A stretch of DNA of 64,000 nt from an uncultured Allomuricauda sp. (GTDB lineage: Bacteria; Bacteroidota; Bacteroidia; Flavobacteriales; Flavobacteriaceae), in NCBI RefSeq assembly GCF_947495325.1, contig NZ_CANLYK010000002.1:620001-684000 (forward strand), given 5' to 3'. Positions 51,256 through 58,973 of this stretch are shown piece by piece (the stretch's first letter is position 1; each line of letters starts with the position of its first letter). The notes under the pieces are model-generated. The model was not told the DNA's origin. It worked only from the letters and a program-made list of their open reading frames with translations, and did no database searches. A program made the translations under genes and the position numbers.

Positions 51256-51995
51256 AGTTTGACCTGTCGTTTAAGATATTTGTTTATTTCAGCATAAGGT
51301 AACGTCAGAATTATTGGTCCATCTGCATAAGACGCAATCTCATATTGATTGTATATTAACTGAATACCATCTGGGGTATATCCAATATTTTCTGCTAAAT
51401 GAAAAACGTCGCCGTCAAACATAAAGCCAGTTGCATTGATATTTTCATCCTGCGGAATTGCTTCCTGAATCCTAAACTTGGTTTCTGCAAACTTCTCAAA
51501 ACCTTCTGTATTTGTAAAAAGCTCCCAATTTTCAACCTCCATTTCTTTCAACTTATCAAAATTCAAAAATGTGGTTGATTCATATCCATGTGCACCCCCG
51601 GTAAATGTATACGTATTGAACACCAAGCTTATGGTATTTTTATCCTCGTAGATAACTTCGCTATTTACTTTTGCCTCCCAACCAATTGTTTCATCAGGAA
51701 ACCTATTTATAAGCTCTCTATAGCTATTGGTAAACGAGTTCACAGCATCCTCCATAGAAACGATTTCCTTTTCTTCATCAAAAGACAATAAGGCAATAAT
51801 CTCTTCTTCCAAAACCGTGTTTATGGTTTTTGCAAGTCTGGTTTCGTCCAGAGCTTTTGGAATGGCTATTTCAATTTGAGGGCAATTGCTGCAGGTACCC
51901 TCGTCTATTTCGTAAGGCTCAAAAGTAAGTTTATCCTCATTTTCACAACCAATGGTGAGCAATAAAAACAAAATTACCTTAAAAGGAGTTTTCAT
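51252..51995 (-). CDS. DUF3298/RsiV-like lipoprotein
   Basis: 247 residues. Signal KTPFKVILFLLLTIGC with Cys at about 17 makes it a lipoprotein. A DUF4163-like region (about 40-140) and a C-terminal DUF3298 domain (about 150-245) with NTYTFTGGAHGYESTTFLNF, EKFAETKFRI, FHLAENIGYTPDGIQLIYNQYEIASYADG and ILTLPYAEI. RsiV proteins of this family bind lysozyme in Bacillus; that role is not shown here. It is divergent from metB. Confidence 0.85.
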   Translation of the reverse strand: MKTPFKVILFLLLTIGCENEDKLTFEPYEIDEGTCSNCPQIEIAIPKALDETRLAKTINTVLEEEIIALLSFDEEKEIVSMEDAVNSFTNSYRELINRFPDETIGWEAKVNSEVIYEDKNTISLVFNTYTFTGGAHGYESTTFLNFDKLKEMEVENWELFTNTEGFEKFAETKFRIQEAIPQDENINATGFMFDGDVFHLAENIGYTPDGIQLIYNQYEIASYADGPIILTLPYAEINKYLKRQVKL

Positions 51996-52033
51996 AAGAT
52001 GGGGCTTTTGGATTTGCCAAAAATAAGACTTCG

Positions 52034-52064
52034 TTGATTACTCCAAAAGATAACAATACATTTG
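52034..52064 (+). promoter_or_regulatory. metB: Putative metB promoter (TTG-N20-TACATTTG)
   Basis: TTG at 52034-52036 and TACATTTG at 52057-52064 are 20 bases apart, one off the ideal spacing, 18 bases before ATG 52083. No SAM riboswitch fits the short leader. Confidence 0.6.
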
Positions 52065-52082
52065 TATGTAGATTAAGACAAA

Positions 52083-53237
52083 ATGAGCAAGAAAGATTTA
52101 AGATTCAATAGTAAAACCATTCACGGTGGCCAGCAGCCAGATAAGGCATATGGTGCAGTGATGCCACCAATTTATCAAACTTCTACCTATGCCCAAACCA
52201 CACCGGGAGGACATCAAGGATTTGAATATTCCAGAAGTGCCAATCCTACGCGAACCGCTTTGGAAAACGCCTTGGCGAGTATTGAAAATGGAACGTATGG
52301 ATTAGCATTTGCAAGTGGACTTTCTGCCATGGATGCTGTAATAAAACTTCTAAATCCTGGGGATGAGGTAATTTCTACCAACGATTTATATGGTGGGAGC
52401 TATAGAATCTTCAAACAGATTTTTGAGAAGTATGGGATTAAATTCCATTTTGTTGGAATGCAAAGTATAGAAAGTATACGTGAGCATGTAAATACGAAAA
52501 CAAAACTGATTTGGGTTGAAACACCTACCAACCCAATGATGAATGTAATAGACATAAAAGCAGTTTCCGAACTTGCCAAAAAGAACAATCTATTATTGGC
52601 GGTGGATAATACATTTGCCACTCCATACTTGCAACGTCCATTGGATTTGGGAGCGGACATTGTTATGCATTCTGCAACTAAATATTTAGGTGGACATAGT
52701 GATGTTGTTGTTGGGGCTTTAGCAGTTAAGGACAAGGAGCTAGCTGATAAATTGTATTTCATTCAGAATGCAAGTGGTGCCGTTTGTGGGCCGATGGATA
52801 GTTTTTTAACGCTACGTGGAATAAAAACGTTGCACGTGCGTATGCAACGGCATTGTGAAAATGGGAGAGCAATAGCTGAATATCTTGTAAAACACCCAAA
52901 AATTGAAAAAGTATACTGGCCTGGGTTTGAAACCCATCCCAACCATGATGTTGCCAAAAGCCAGATGGACGACTTTGGAGGTATGATTTCATTTGTTCCC
53001 GAGGGGAGCAGTTATGAAGAGGCAATTAAAATTGTAGAAAAATTAGAAGTGTTCACCCTTGCTGAGTCTCTTGGTGGTGTAGAAAGTTTGGCAGGGCATC
53101 CTGCAAGTATGACCCATGCCAGCATTCCCAAAGAAGAACGGGAAAAAAGTGGTGTTGTGGACTCACTAATAAGACTTAGTGTGGGAATAGAGGATGTAGA
53201 TGATTTAATAGCGGACTTGGATCAGGCGATAGGATGA
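52083..53237 (+). CDS. metB: Cystathionine gamma-synthase/lyase (PLP-dependent transsulfuration enzyme)
   Basis: 384 residues, Cys/Met metabolism PLP family. PLP Lys is K200 in HSATKYLGGHSDVVVGAL; upstream EYSRSANPTRTALENALA and VWVETPTNPMMNVID-like residues are the substrate pocket pattern. It either condenses cysteine with an O-acylhomoserine to form cystathionine or cleaves cystathionine; the sequence does not choose. Its stop overlaps the start of a 41-residue ORF as ATGA. Confidence 0.9.
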   Translation: MSKKDLRFNSKTIHGGQQPDKAYGAVMPPIYQTSTYAQTTPGGHQGFEYSRSANPTRTALENALASIENGTYGLAFASGLSAMDAVIKLLNPGDEVISTNDLYGGSYRIFKQIFEKYGIKFHFVGMQSIESIREHVNTKTKLIWVETPTNPMMNVIDIKAVSELAKKNNLLLAVDNTFATPYLQRPLDLGADIVMHSATKYLGGHSDVVVGALAVKDKELADKLYFIQNASGAVCGPMDSFLTLRGIKTLHVRMQRHCENGRAIAEYLVKHPKIEKVYWPGFETHPNHDVAKSQMDDFGGMISFVPEGSSYEEAIKIVEKLEVFTLAESLGGVESLAGHPASMTHASIPKEEREKSGVVDSLIRLSVGIEDVDDLIADLDQAIG

Positions 53238-53359
53238 AGAATAATTGCCAAATTCAAGAAAAAGTTACGTTTCGAAGTCTAGAAATGGGAAAAACAAAAG
53301 ATTTTTCAATAGATATGTTAAAAGCCTATCTCAATTATCAGTTTTTGAATAATTTATAA
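53234..53359 (+). CDS. Possible 41-residue ORF coupled to metB
   Basis: ATG at 53234 overlaps the metB stop (ATGA), giving 41 residues (starts MKNNCQIQEKVTFRSLEMG) before TAA at 53357-53359. No domain or signal peptide. The overlap alone is weak support, and the composition is compatible with chance in AT-rich DNA. Confidence 0.25.
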   Translation: MKNNCQIQEKVTFRSLEMGKTKDFSIDMLKAYLNYQFLNNL

Positions 53360-53389
53360 AAAATAGACTGCAAAATTATTGAAATAATA

Positions 53390-53397
53390 TATTTTTG
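53390..53397 (+). promoter_or_regulatory. gdhA: Putative -7 box (TATTTTTG) for gdhA
   Basis: TATTTTTG matches TAnnTTTG; CTG at 53368-53370 stands in the -33 place at exactly 19 bases. It implies a leader of about 65 bases to ATG 53469. Confidence 0.5.
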
Positions 53398-53468
53398 CCC
53401 TCAAATTCATAATTCGTTAAAACTAATTCTAAACTAAGTCCTTTGGACCAAAACTAGTAATCCGTTCT

Positions 53469-54812
53469 ATGGAAGCAAAAATTAAAGCATTTATGGATGA
53501 GGTAGTAGCCAGAAATGGTCACGAACCAGAATTCATCCAAGCGGTACAAGAGGTAGCAGAAACCGTAATACCTTACATTGTAAAAAACGACATCTATCAT
53601 GGGAAAAACATCCTTTTAAGGATGGTAGAGCCAGAACGGTTGATTTCGTTCCGAGTGGCTTGGGTTGATGATGATGGGGAAATACATGTAAACCGGGGAT
53701 ACCGAATTCAAATGAATTCTGCCATTGGACCTTACAAAGGAGGTCTTAGGTTCCATCCTACGGTAAATGCCAGTGTGCTAAAGTTCTTAGCTTTTGAGCA
53801 GGTTTTCAAGAATAGCTTGACAACCTTGCCCATGGGCGGAGGTAAAGGAGGTTCGGATTTTGACCCCAAAGGAAAATCCGATGATGAGGTAATGCGTTTT
53901 TGCCATGCCTTTATGTTGGAATTAAATAGACATATTGGTCCAAACACCGACGTTCCGGCCGGGGATATTGGAGTAGGCGCACGCGAAATAGGCTTCCTTT
54001 TCGGAATGTACAAGAAAATCAGAAATGAGTTCACAGGCGTATTGACCGGTAAAGGTCGTTCTTGGGGAGGTTCATTGATTCGCCCTGAAGCTACCGGCTA
54101 TGGGACGGTTTATTTTGCGGATAGCATGCTGAGGATGAAGGGGGAATCCTTTAAAGGAAAAAAAGTTGTGATTTCGGGTTCAGGGAATGTGGCCCAATAT
54201 GCTGCTGAAAAAGTAATGCACCTTGGTGGTAAAGTATTTACGCTTTCAGATTCTGGTGGATACGTGTTTGATAAAGATGGAATTGACGAGGAAAAATTAG
54301 CCTTTGTCATGGATTTGAAAAATAACCGCAGAGGAAGGATTTCAGAATATGCTGATAAATATTCTTCCGCGGAATATCATAAAGGAAAAACACCTTGGGA
54401 AGTCCCATGCGATGTGGCTTTACCTTGTGCTACCCAAAATGAGTTAAATGGTGATGATGCGGCCACGCTGATAAAGAACGGTTGCGTTGCGGTTGCAGAA
54501 GGCGCAAATATGCCTTCTACCCCTGAAGCCATTCATGCTTTTCATGAAGCTCAAATTTTGTTTGCCCCGGGGAAAGCATCTAACGCAGGAGGTGTTGCCA
54601 CCTCTGGATTGGAGATGTCGCAAAACTCGTTACGTATTAGCTGGACTCGTGAAGAAGTGGACGAAAGATTGAAAGGAATTATGGAAGATATTCATGACTC
54701 CTGTATTGAATATGGAAAAGAAGCGAATGGATATTGCAACTATGTAAAAGGTGCAAATATTGCCGGTTTTGTAAAAGTAGCTGATGCCATGCTTGCACAA
54801 GGGGTGATATAA
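53469..54812 (+). CDS. gdhA: NADP-type glutamate dehydrogenase
   Basis: 447 residues. It forms glutamate from 2-oxoglutarate and ammonium, or reverses this. The catalytic Lys lies in TTLPMGGGKGGSDFDPKGKSD, the substrate-binding PYKGGLRFHP is earlier, and the coenzyme fold is VVISGSGNVAQYAAEKVM. GSGNVAQ and the overall length fit the hexameric NADP-preferring bacterial enzyme; coenzyme choice is inferred. A terminator follows. Confidence 0.94.
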   Translation: MEAKIKAFMDEVVARNGHEPEFIQAVQEVAETVIPYIVKNDIYHGKNILLRMVEPERLISFRVAWVDDDGEIHVNRGYRIQMNSAIGPYKGGLRFHPTVNASVLKFLAFEQVFKNSLTTLPMGGGKGGSDFDPKGKSDDEVMRFCHAFMLELNRHIGPNTDVPAGDIGVGAREIGFLFGMYKKIRNEFTGVLTGKGRSWGGSLIRPEATGYGTVYFADSMLRMKGESFKGKKVVISGSGNVAQYAAEKVMHLGGKVFTLSDSGGYVFDKDGIDEEKLAFVMDLKNNRRGRISEYADKYSSAEYHKGKTPWEVPCDVALPCATQNELNGDDAATLIKNGCVAVAEGANMPSTPEAIHAFHEAQILFAPGKASNAGGVATSGLEMSQNSLRISWTREEVDERLKGIMEDIHDSCIEYGKEANGYCNYVKGANIAGFVKVADAMLAQGVI

Positions 54813-54837
54813 ATTTTATTTGAATCAATCAATAACA

Positions 54838-54873
54838 ATGGGGTGGAAGTTATTTTCACCTCATTTTTGTTTT
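54838..54873 (+). terminator. gdhA: Intrinsic terminator after gdhA
   Basis: ATGGGGTG (54838-54845) and CACCTCAT (54857-54864) form an 8-bp stem with one G-U pair and an 11-base loop, followed by TTTTGTTTT. Confidence 0.65.
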
Positions 54874-54907
54874 AAAAATTAATATCTTTAATCCATATGT
54901 TGTTGCA

Positions 54908-55222
54908 ATGAGATATGTTTTTATAGTATTGACCTTTTGTTTTGCCCTTCCATTGATGGGGCAAAAGAACTCTCAATTTCCATTCAACCAAAAATCATAT
55001 CCACAATTTTATTCGGGTGACGCCTTGGTTACGGAATCAAAAAACCAAGGTCATATAAAACCTATCTTGGAAAGAAATAATCATCAAGGCAAATCTACTA
55101 CGAAAACAAAGATGTGGAATATGCCTATTCTAAAACCAGAATCAAACAGCTCCACTCCAGTTTTTCCAGTTGATTCTTCCCAAACCTACTTTTTGCAGGT
55201 TTATCCTTATGCAAAAGGGTAG
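54908..55222 (+). CDS. Small hypothetical secreted protein
   Basis: 104 residues with a clear signal peptide (RYVFIVLTFCFALPLMGQ). The mature part is short, Ser/Asn/Lys-rich and probably disordered, with NRNNHQGKSTT-like polar stretches and a C-terminal TYFLQVYPYAKG. I recognise no domain. It lies 29 bases before recO in the same direction. Confidence 0.55.
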   Translation: MRYVFIVLTFCFALPLMGQKNSQFPFNQKSYPQFYSGDALVTESKNQGHIKPILERNNHQGKSTTKTKMWNMPILKPESNSSTPVFPVDSSQTYFLQVYPYAKG

Positions 55223-55250
55223 AGAACCTTTGCTGTAGAACGCCGTACCT

Positions 55251-55970
55251 ATGCAAGTTACCACAAAAGCTATTGTGCTCTCTTCTTTAAAATATGGCGA
55301 TACAAGTCTCATTGTTAAGGCATATACAGCTTCTGATGGATTAAAATCATACTTGTTGAAAGGAGTGTTGACATCGAAAAGAGGTAAGGTTAAAGCAGCC
55401 TATTTTCTTCCATTGATGCAGTTGGAAATTGTTGCCAACCATAGAAACAAGGGAACATTGGAAAGTATAAAAGAGGTTAAGGTTGCAAGTCCATATAAAT
55501 CCCTTCACACAGACATTATAAAAAATAGTATGGTACTTTTTTTGGCCGAAATGTTGTCAAACAGTATTCAAGAACAAGAACAGAATATGAGCTTGTTCAA
55601 CTATTTGGAATATGCGTTGTTTTGGTTGGATGAGGACAGTTCAATTTCAAATTTTCATTTGCTTTTTTTGATTAACCTTACCAAATATTTGGGATTTTAT
55701 CCTGATATATCATTTCAAAATGCCCCGTATTTTGATTTATTGGAAGGTAGTTTTAGCATGACACCTACGTTAAACCCACAAATAGAAGGGGAGCATTTAA
55801 AATATTTCAAACACTTTTTGGGCATAAATTTTGATGCACTTCAGACAATACAAATCAACAAACCCAACCGACAAGAACTTTTAAAAATGGTCATTCTTTA
55901 TTTTGAATTACATTTGCACGGATTTAGAAAGCCCAAGTCCTTAGCGGTTTTAAATGCAGTATTTGAGTAG
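55251..55970 (+). CDS. recO: DNA repair protein RecO
   Basis: 239 residues. The N-terminal OB fold begins VTTKAIVLSSLKYGDTSLIVKAYT, followed by GLKSYLLKGV, both typical of RecO. It helps load RecA in the RecFOR gap-repair pathway. The zinc-binding Cys cluster found in some RecO proteins is absent, as in other Bacteroidota. Its stop is one base before the preferred start of the TonB receptor gene. Confidence 0.93.
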   Translation: MQVTTKAIVLSSLKYGDTSLIVKAYTASDGLKSYLLKGVLTSKRGKVKAAYFLPLMQLEIVANHRNKGTLESIKEVKVASPYKSLHTDIIKNSMVLFLAEMLSNSIQEQEQNMSLFNYLEYALFWLDEDSSISNFHLLFLINLTKYLGFYPDISFQNAPYFDLLEGSFSMTPTLNPQIEGEHLKYFKHFLGINFDALQTIQINKPNRQELLKMVILYFELHLHGFRKPKSLAVLNAVFE

Positions 55971-55971
55971 T

Positions 55972-58386
55972 ATGCGCAACATAGGTCTCATCCTCTTTTT
56001 CTTACTATTTTCCTTAACTGTTTTTGCTCAAGAAATTACGGTTCTGGATGCCGATACGGGGAGCCCTGTGGCCAACGTAGCACTCTATAATAATGACAAA
56101 TCCAAAACGGGGGTATCTGACTTTAACGGCAAAAGTGATTTAGCTGTTTTTTCGAAGAACGAGAAAATTATTTTTAAACACATTAGCTACGAAGTCTTCA
56201 CTACAACAAAGGCAAGATTGACCAAAAAGGGGAACCGAGTTTACCTAACTTTAAAACCGGAAGAACTAATGGAGGTGGTGATGTCAGTTTCCAAGTGGGA
56301 ACAGCAAAAGAAGGACATTCCCCAAAAAATAGAGTCAATTAATGCCCGTGCTATATCATTTACAGCTCCACAAACTGCTGCGGATTTGTTGCAGACCAGC
56401 GGAAAAGTGTTTGTGCAAAAAAGCCAACTGGGCGGTGGCAGCCCTATGATTAGGGGTTTTGCCACGAACAGACTGTTACTTTCCGTTGATGGAGTGCGCA
56501 TGAACAATGCCATTTTTAGAGGAGGAAATATTCAAAACGTGATTTCCATTGATCCTTTCACTATTAAAAACACTGAGGTTATTTTTGGTCCCGGATCCGT
56601 AATTTATGGAAGTGATGCCATTGGTGGGGTAATGAACTTCTTTACCCACAAACCTCGTTTCTCTTTTACCGATAGTCTTACATTTTCTGGAAATTTGAAC
56701 TATAGATTTTCCTCTGCAAACAATGAAAGCACCTCCCATGTAGATTTTAATTTGGGACAGCAAAAATGGGCTTCACATACCAGTTTCACATACAATAGCT
56801 TCAATGATTTGACCATGGGCAAGAATGGAAGAGACTCGTATTTGAGGAATAACTATGTTATTAGGGAAGATAATACGGATGTGTTACTAACCAATTCCGA
56901 TCCAAAAAAGCAGGTGGCAACAGGTTATGACCAAATCAATTTTTTACAAAAATTCACCTATAAACCAAATAACACTTGGAACTATGATTTGGGACTTTAT
57001 TACTCTGAAACATCAGATTATTCTAGATATGATAGATTGATTAGGCCCAATGACGAAGGGGATGGGTTACGTTCGGCAGAGTGGTTCTATGGACCGCAGA
57101 AATGGTTCATGGGGAATTTTCAAATCACAAAAAAAGGAAAGAACAAGTTTTATGACGGGGTAAAATTAACTACCGCATATCAACATTTTCAAGAAAGTAG
57201 GAACAATAGGGATTTTCAAGAACCAGAACGATACACAACCCAAGAAAAAGTGGATGCATTATCCATCAATCTTGATTTTGAAAACAAAAAAATAGGAGAT
57301 CTACGCTTATATTATGGGGCTGAGTATATTTTCAACAAAGTAAATTCAGAAGGAAGTCAAGAAAATATTGAAACCAATGTGATTTCAGGAGCTGCATCGC
57401 GTTACCCAGATGGAGCCACTTGGCAAACAATGGCGGCATATATTAATGGGGAGTATAAATTAAAACCAAATTTTACATTGTTATCTGGGGTTCGTTATAG
57501 TCAAGTTTGGGTTGATGCCCAATTTGACACCACCTATTACCCTTTTCCTTTTGATGAAGCCGATATTATAACCGGAGCGTTTACTGGAAGTGTTGGTTTT
57601 AGTTGGTTTCCAAAAGCAGATTTTCAAATTACATTGAATGGTTCCACAGGTTTTAGGGCACCTAATATAGATGATATAGGAAAAATATTTGATTCAGAAC
57701 CAGGATCTGTTGTAGTTCCCAACCCCAATTTGGAACCTGAATATGCATACAACGGAGAATTAGGTTTTAGAAAGAATATTAAAAACAAGCTGGTTTTAAA
57801 AGGAGCAACTTTTTATAGCTATTTGGTAGATGCATTGGTGAGACGGGATTTTGAGTTTAATGGAGAAACGGAAATTTTATACAAAGGCGAATTAAGCAAT
57901 GTTCAAGCAATTCAAAATGCTGCAAAAGCATATGTATATGGTTTTGAGTTTGGTTTGGAAGCCTTTTTTAATGAGAATTGGTCCCTTTCTTCAAATTTAA
58001 CGCTTACCGAAGGAATAGAAGAAGATGATAGTGGTGTTGATTCTGCTGCAAGGCATGTTGCACCCACCTTTGGTGATGTTCATTTGGTTTGGCAAGATCA
58101 GAAACTAAAGGCAGATTTGTTTTTGAACTATAATGGGGAAATCAGTAATGATGATTTGGCATTGTCAGAACAGAGCAAAGATTATATTTATGCCACAGAT
58201 GCCAATGGCAATCCATTTTCCCCCTCGTGGCACACCCTTAACTTTAGGTCTCAATATCAAATATCCAACGCTTTAAAAACAACATTGAGTTTGGAAAACT
58301 TTACTGATCAAAGGTACAGGACCTATTCGTCTGGAATCGTTGCTCCGGGAATCAATCTTATACTAGGCTTGGGATATAGCTTTTAA
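55972..58386 (+). CDS. TonB-dependent outer-membrane receptor
   Basis: 804 residues from ATG 55972, which gives a proper signal peptide (RNIGLILFFLLFSLTVFAQ); an in-frame ATG at 55954 overlaps recO. A carboxypeptidase-like CarbopepD_reg domain (about 20-105), a plug (about 120-250, MIRGFATNRLLLSVDGVRMNN, VIFGPGSVIYGSDAIGG) and a 22-strand barrel ending NLILGLGYSF. The plug resembles haem/hemoglobin-type receptors, but the ligand cannot be fixed by sequence. A perfect terminator palindrome follows. Confidence 0.9.
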   Translation: MRNIGLILFFLLFSLTVFAQEITVLDADTGSPVANVALYNNDKSKTGVSDFNGKSDLAVFSKNEKIIFKHISYEVFTTTKARLTKKGNRVYLTLKPEELMEVVMSVSKWEQQKKDIPQKIESINARAISFTAPQTAADLLQTSGKVFVQKSQLGGGSPMIRGFATNRLLLSVDGVRMNNAIFRGGNIQNVISIDPFTIKNTEVIFGPGSVIYGSDAIGGVMNFFTHKPRFSFTDSLTFSGNLNYRFSSANNESTSHVDFNLGQQKWASHTSFTYNSFNDLTMGKNGRDSYLRNNYVIREDNTDVLLTNSDPKKQVATGYDQINFLQKFTYKPNNTWNYDLGLYYSETSDYSRYDRLIRPNDEGDGLRSAEWFYGPQKWFMGNFQITKKGKNKFYDGVKLTTAYQHFQESRNNRDFQEPERYTTQEKVDALSINLDFENKKIGDLRLYYGAEYIFNKVNSEGSQENIETNVISGAASRYPDGATWQTMAAYINGEYKLKPNFTLLSGVRYSQVWVDAQFDTTYYPFPFDEADIITGAFTGSVGFSWFPKADFQITLNGSTGFRAPNIDDIGKIFDSEPGSVVVPNPNLEPEYAYNGELGFRKNIKNKLVLKGATFYSYLVDALVRRDFEFNGETEILYKGELSNVQAIQNAAKAYVYGFEFGLEAFFNENWSLSSNLTLTEGIEEDDSGVDSAARHVAPTFGDVHLVWQDQKLKADLFLNYNGEISNDDLALSEQSKDYIYATDANGNPFSPSWHTLNFRSQYQISNALKTTLSLENFTDQRYRTYSSGIVAPGINLILGLGYSF

Positions 58387-58390
58387 TAAC

Positions 58391-58425
58391 AAAAGGGCTT
58401 GGAAATTTCCAAGCCCTTTTGTTTT
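58391..58425. terminator. Bidirectional intrinsic terminator
   Basis: AAAAGGGCTTGG (58391-58402) and CCAAGCCCTTTT (58409-58420) flank the self-complementary AAATTT: a perfect 30-base palindrome between two convergent genes. Confidence 0.9.
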
Positions 58426-58439
58426 AAGGTAAAAAGAAA

Positions 58440-58793
58440 TTAATGATCTAATTTATCTTTTGCGTCCTCTGCAACCTTTTTAAGATCATCAGCGGTTTCT
58501 TTAGCAGCATCTTTTGCATCTTCACCCATTTCTTTGGCTTTGTCCATGGTCTCTTCACCGGCTTTTTTAATACTGTCCAATGCCTGGCTTCCTGCCTCTT
58601 TCATTTCCTCACCGGCTTCTTCCATAGCCTCTTTGGCCTCTTCTGCTGCCTCTTTTAGTTCATCACCAGCTTCTTCAAGGGAATCTGCCGCTTCTTCAGT
58701 TGCCTCTTTGGCCTTGTCTGCGGCTTCTTTGCATGACATCATTGTAGATATCGACAAAGACAATGCAATAACTGTAATTACTACTTTTTTCAT
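58440..58793 (-). CDS. Apolipoprotein-like helical lipoprotein
   Basis: 117 residues. N terminus KKVVITVIALSLSISTMMSC is a lipoprotein signal (Cys at about 21). The mature part is nearly all A, E, K and D in a repeated amphipathic pattern (EEAADSLEEAGDELKEAAEEAKEA, then KKAGEETMDKAKEMGEDAKD), expected to form a long helix. It lacks a known domain; YtxH-like or stress-related envelope roles are possible. Convergent with the TonB receptor gene. Confidence 0.75.
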   Translation of the reverse strand: MKKVVITVIALSLSISTMMSCKEAADKAKEATEEAADSLEEAGDELKEAAEEAKEAMEEAGEEMKEAGSQALDSIKKAGEETMDKAKEMGEDAKDAAKETADDLKKVAEDAKDKLDH

Positions 58794-58931
58794 ATAAAAT
58801 GGTTTAGTGTTAATTCGGTTAAGGTATGGATTTTAGAGGGAATGAGGATTCAAGAGGTATCATATTTAGGTTAAGCAGGTTAAGGAAATTCAAATACATG
58901 ATTTGTAAGGCAATAATTCCAGCTAAATTTT

Positions 58932-58939
58932 TAATTTTG
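58932..58939 (+). promoter_or_regulatory. ileS: Putative -7 box (TAATTTTG) for ileS
   Basis: TAATTTTG matches TAnnTTTG, 34 bases before ATG 58974. A TTG lies 26 bases upstream of it, too far for a normal -33 element. Confidence 0.45.
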
Positions 58940-58973
58940 CAAACTTGGAATTCTAGAAGAAGTAGGAGAAAAT

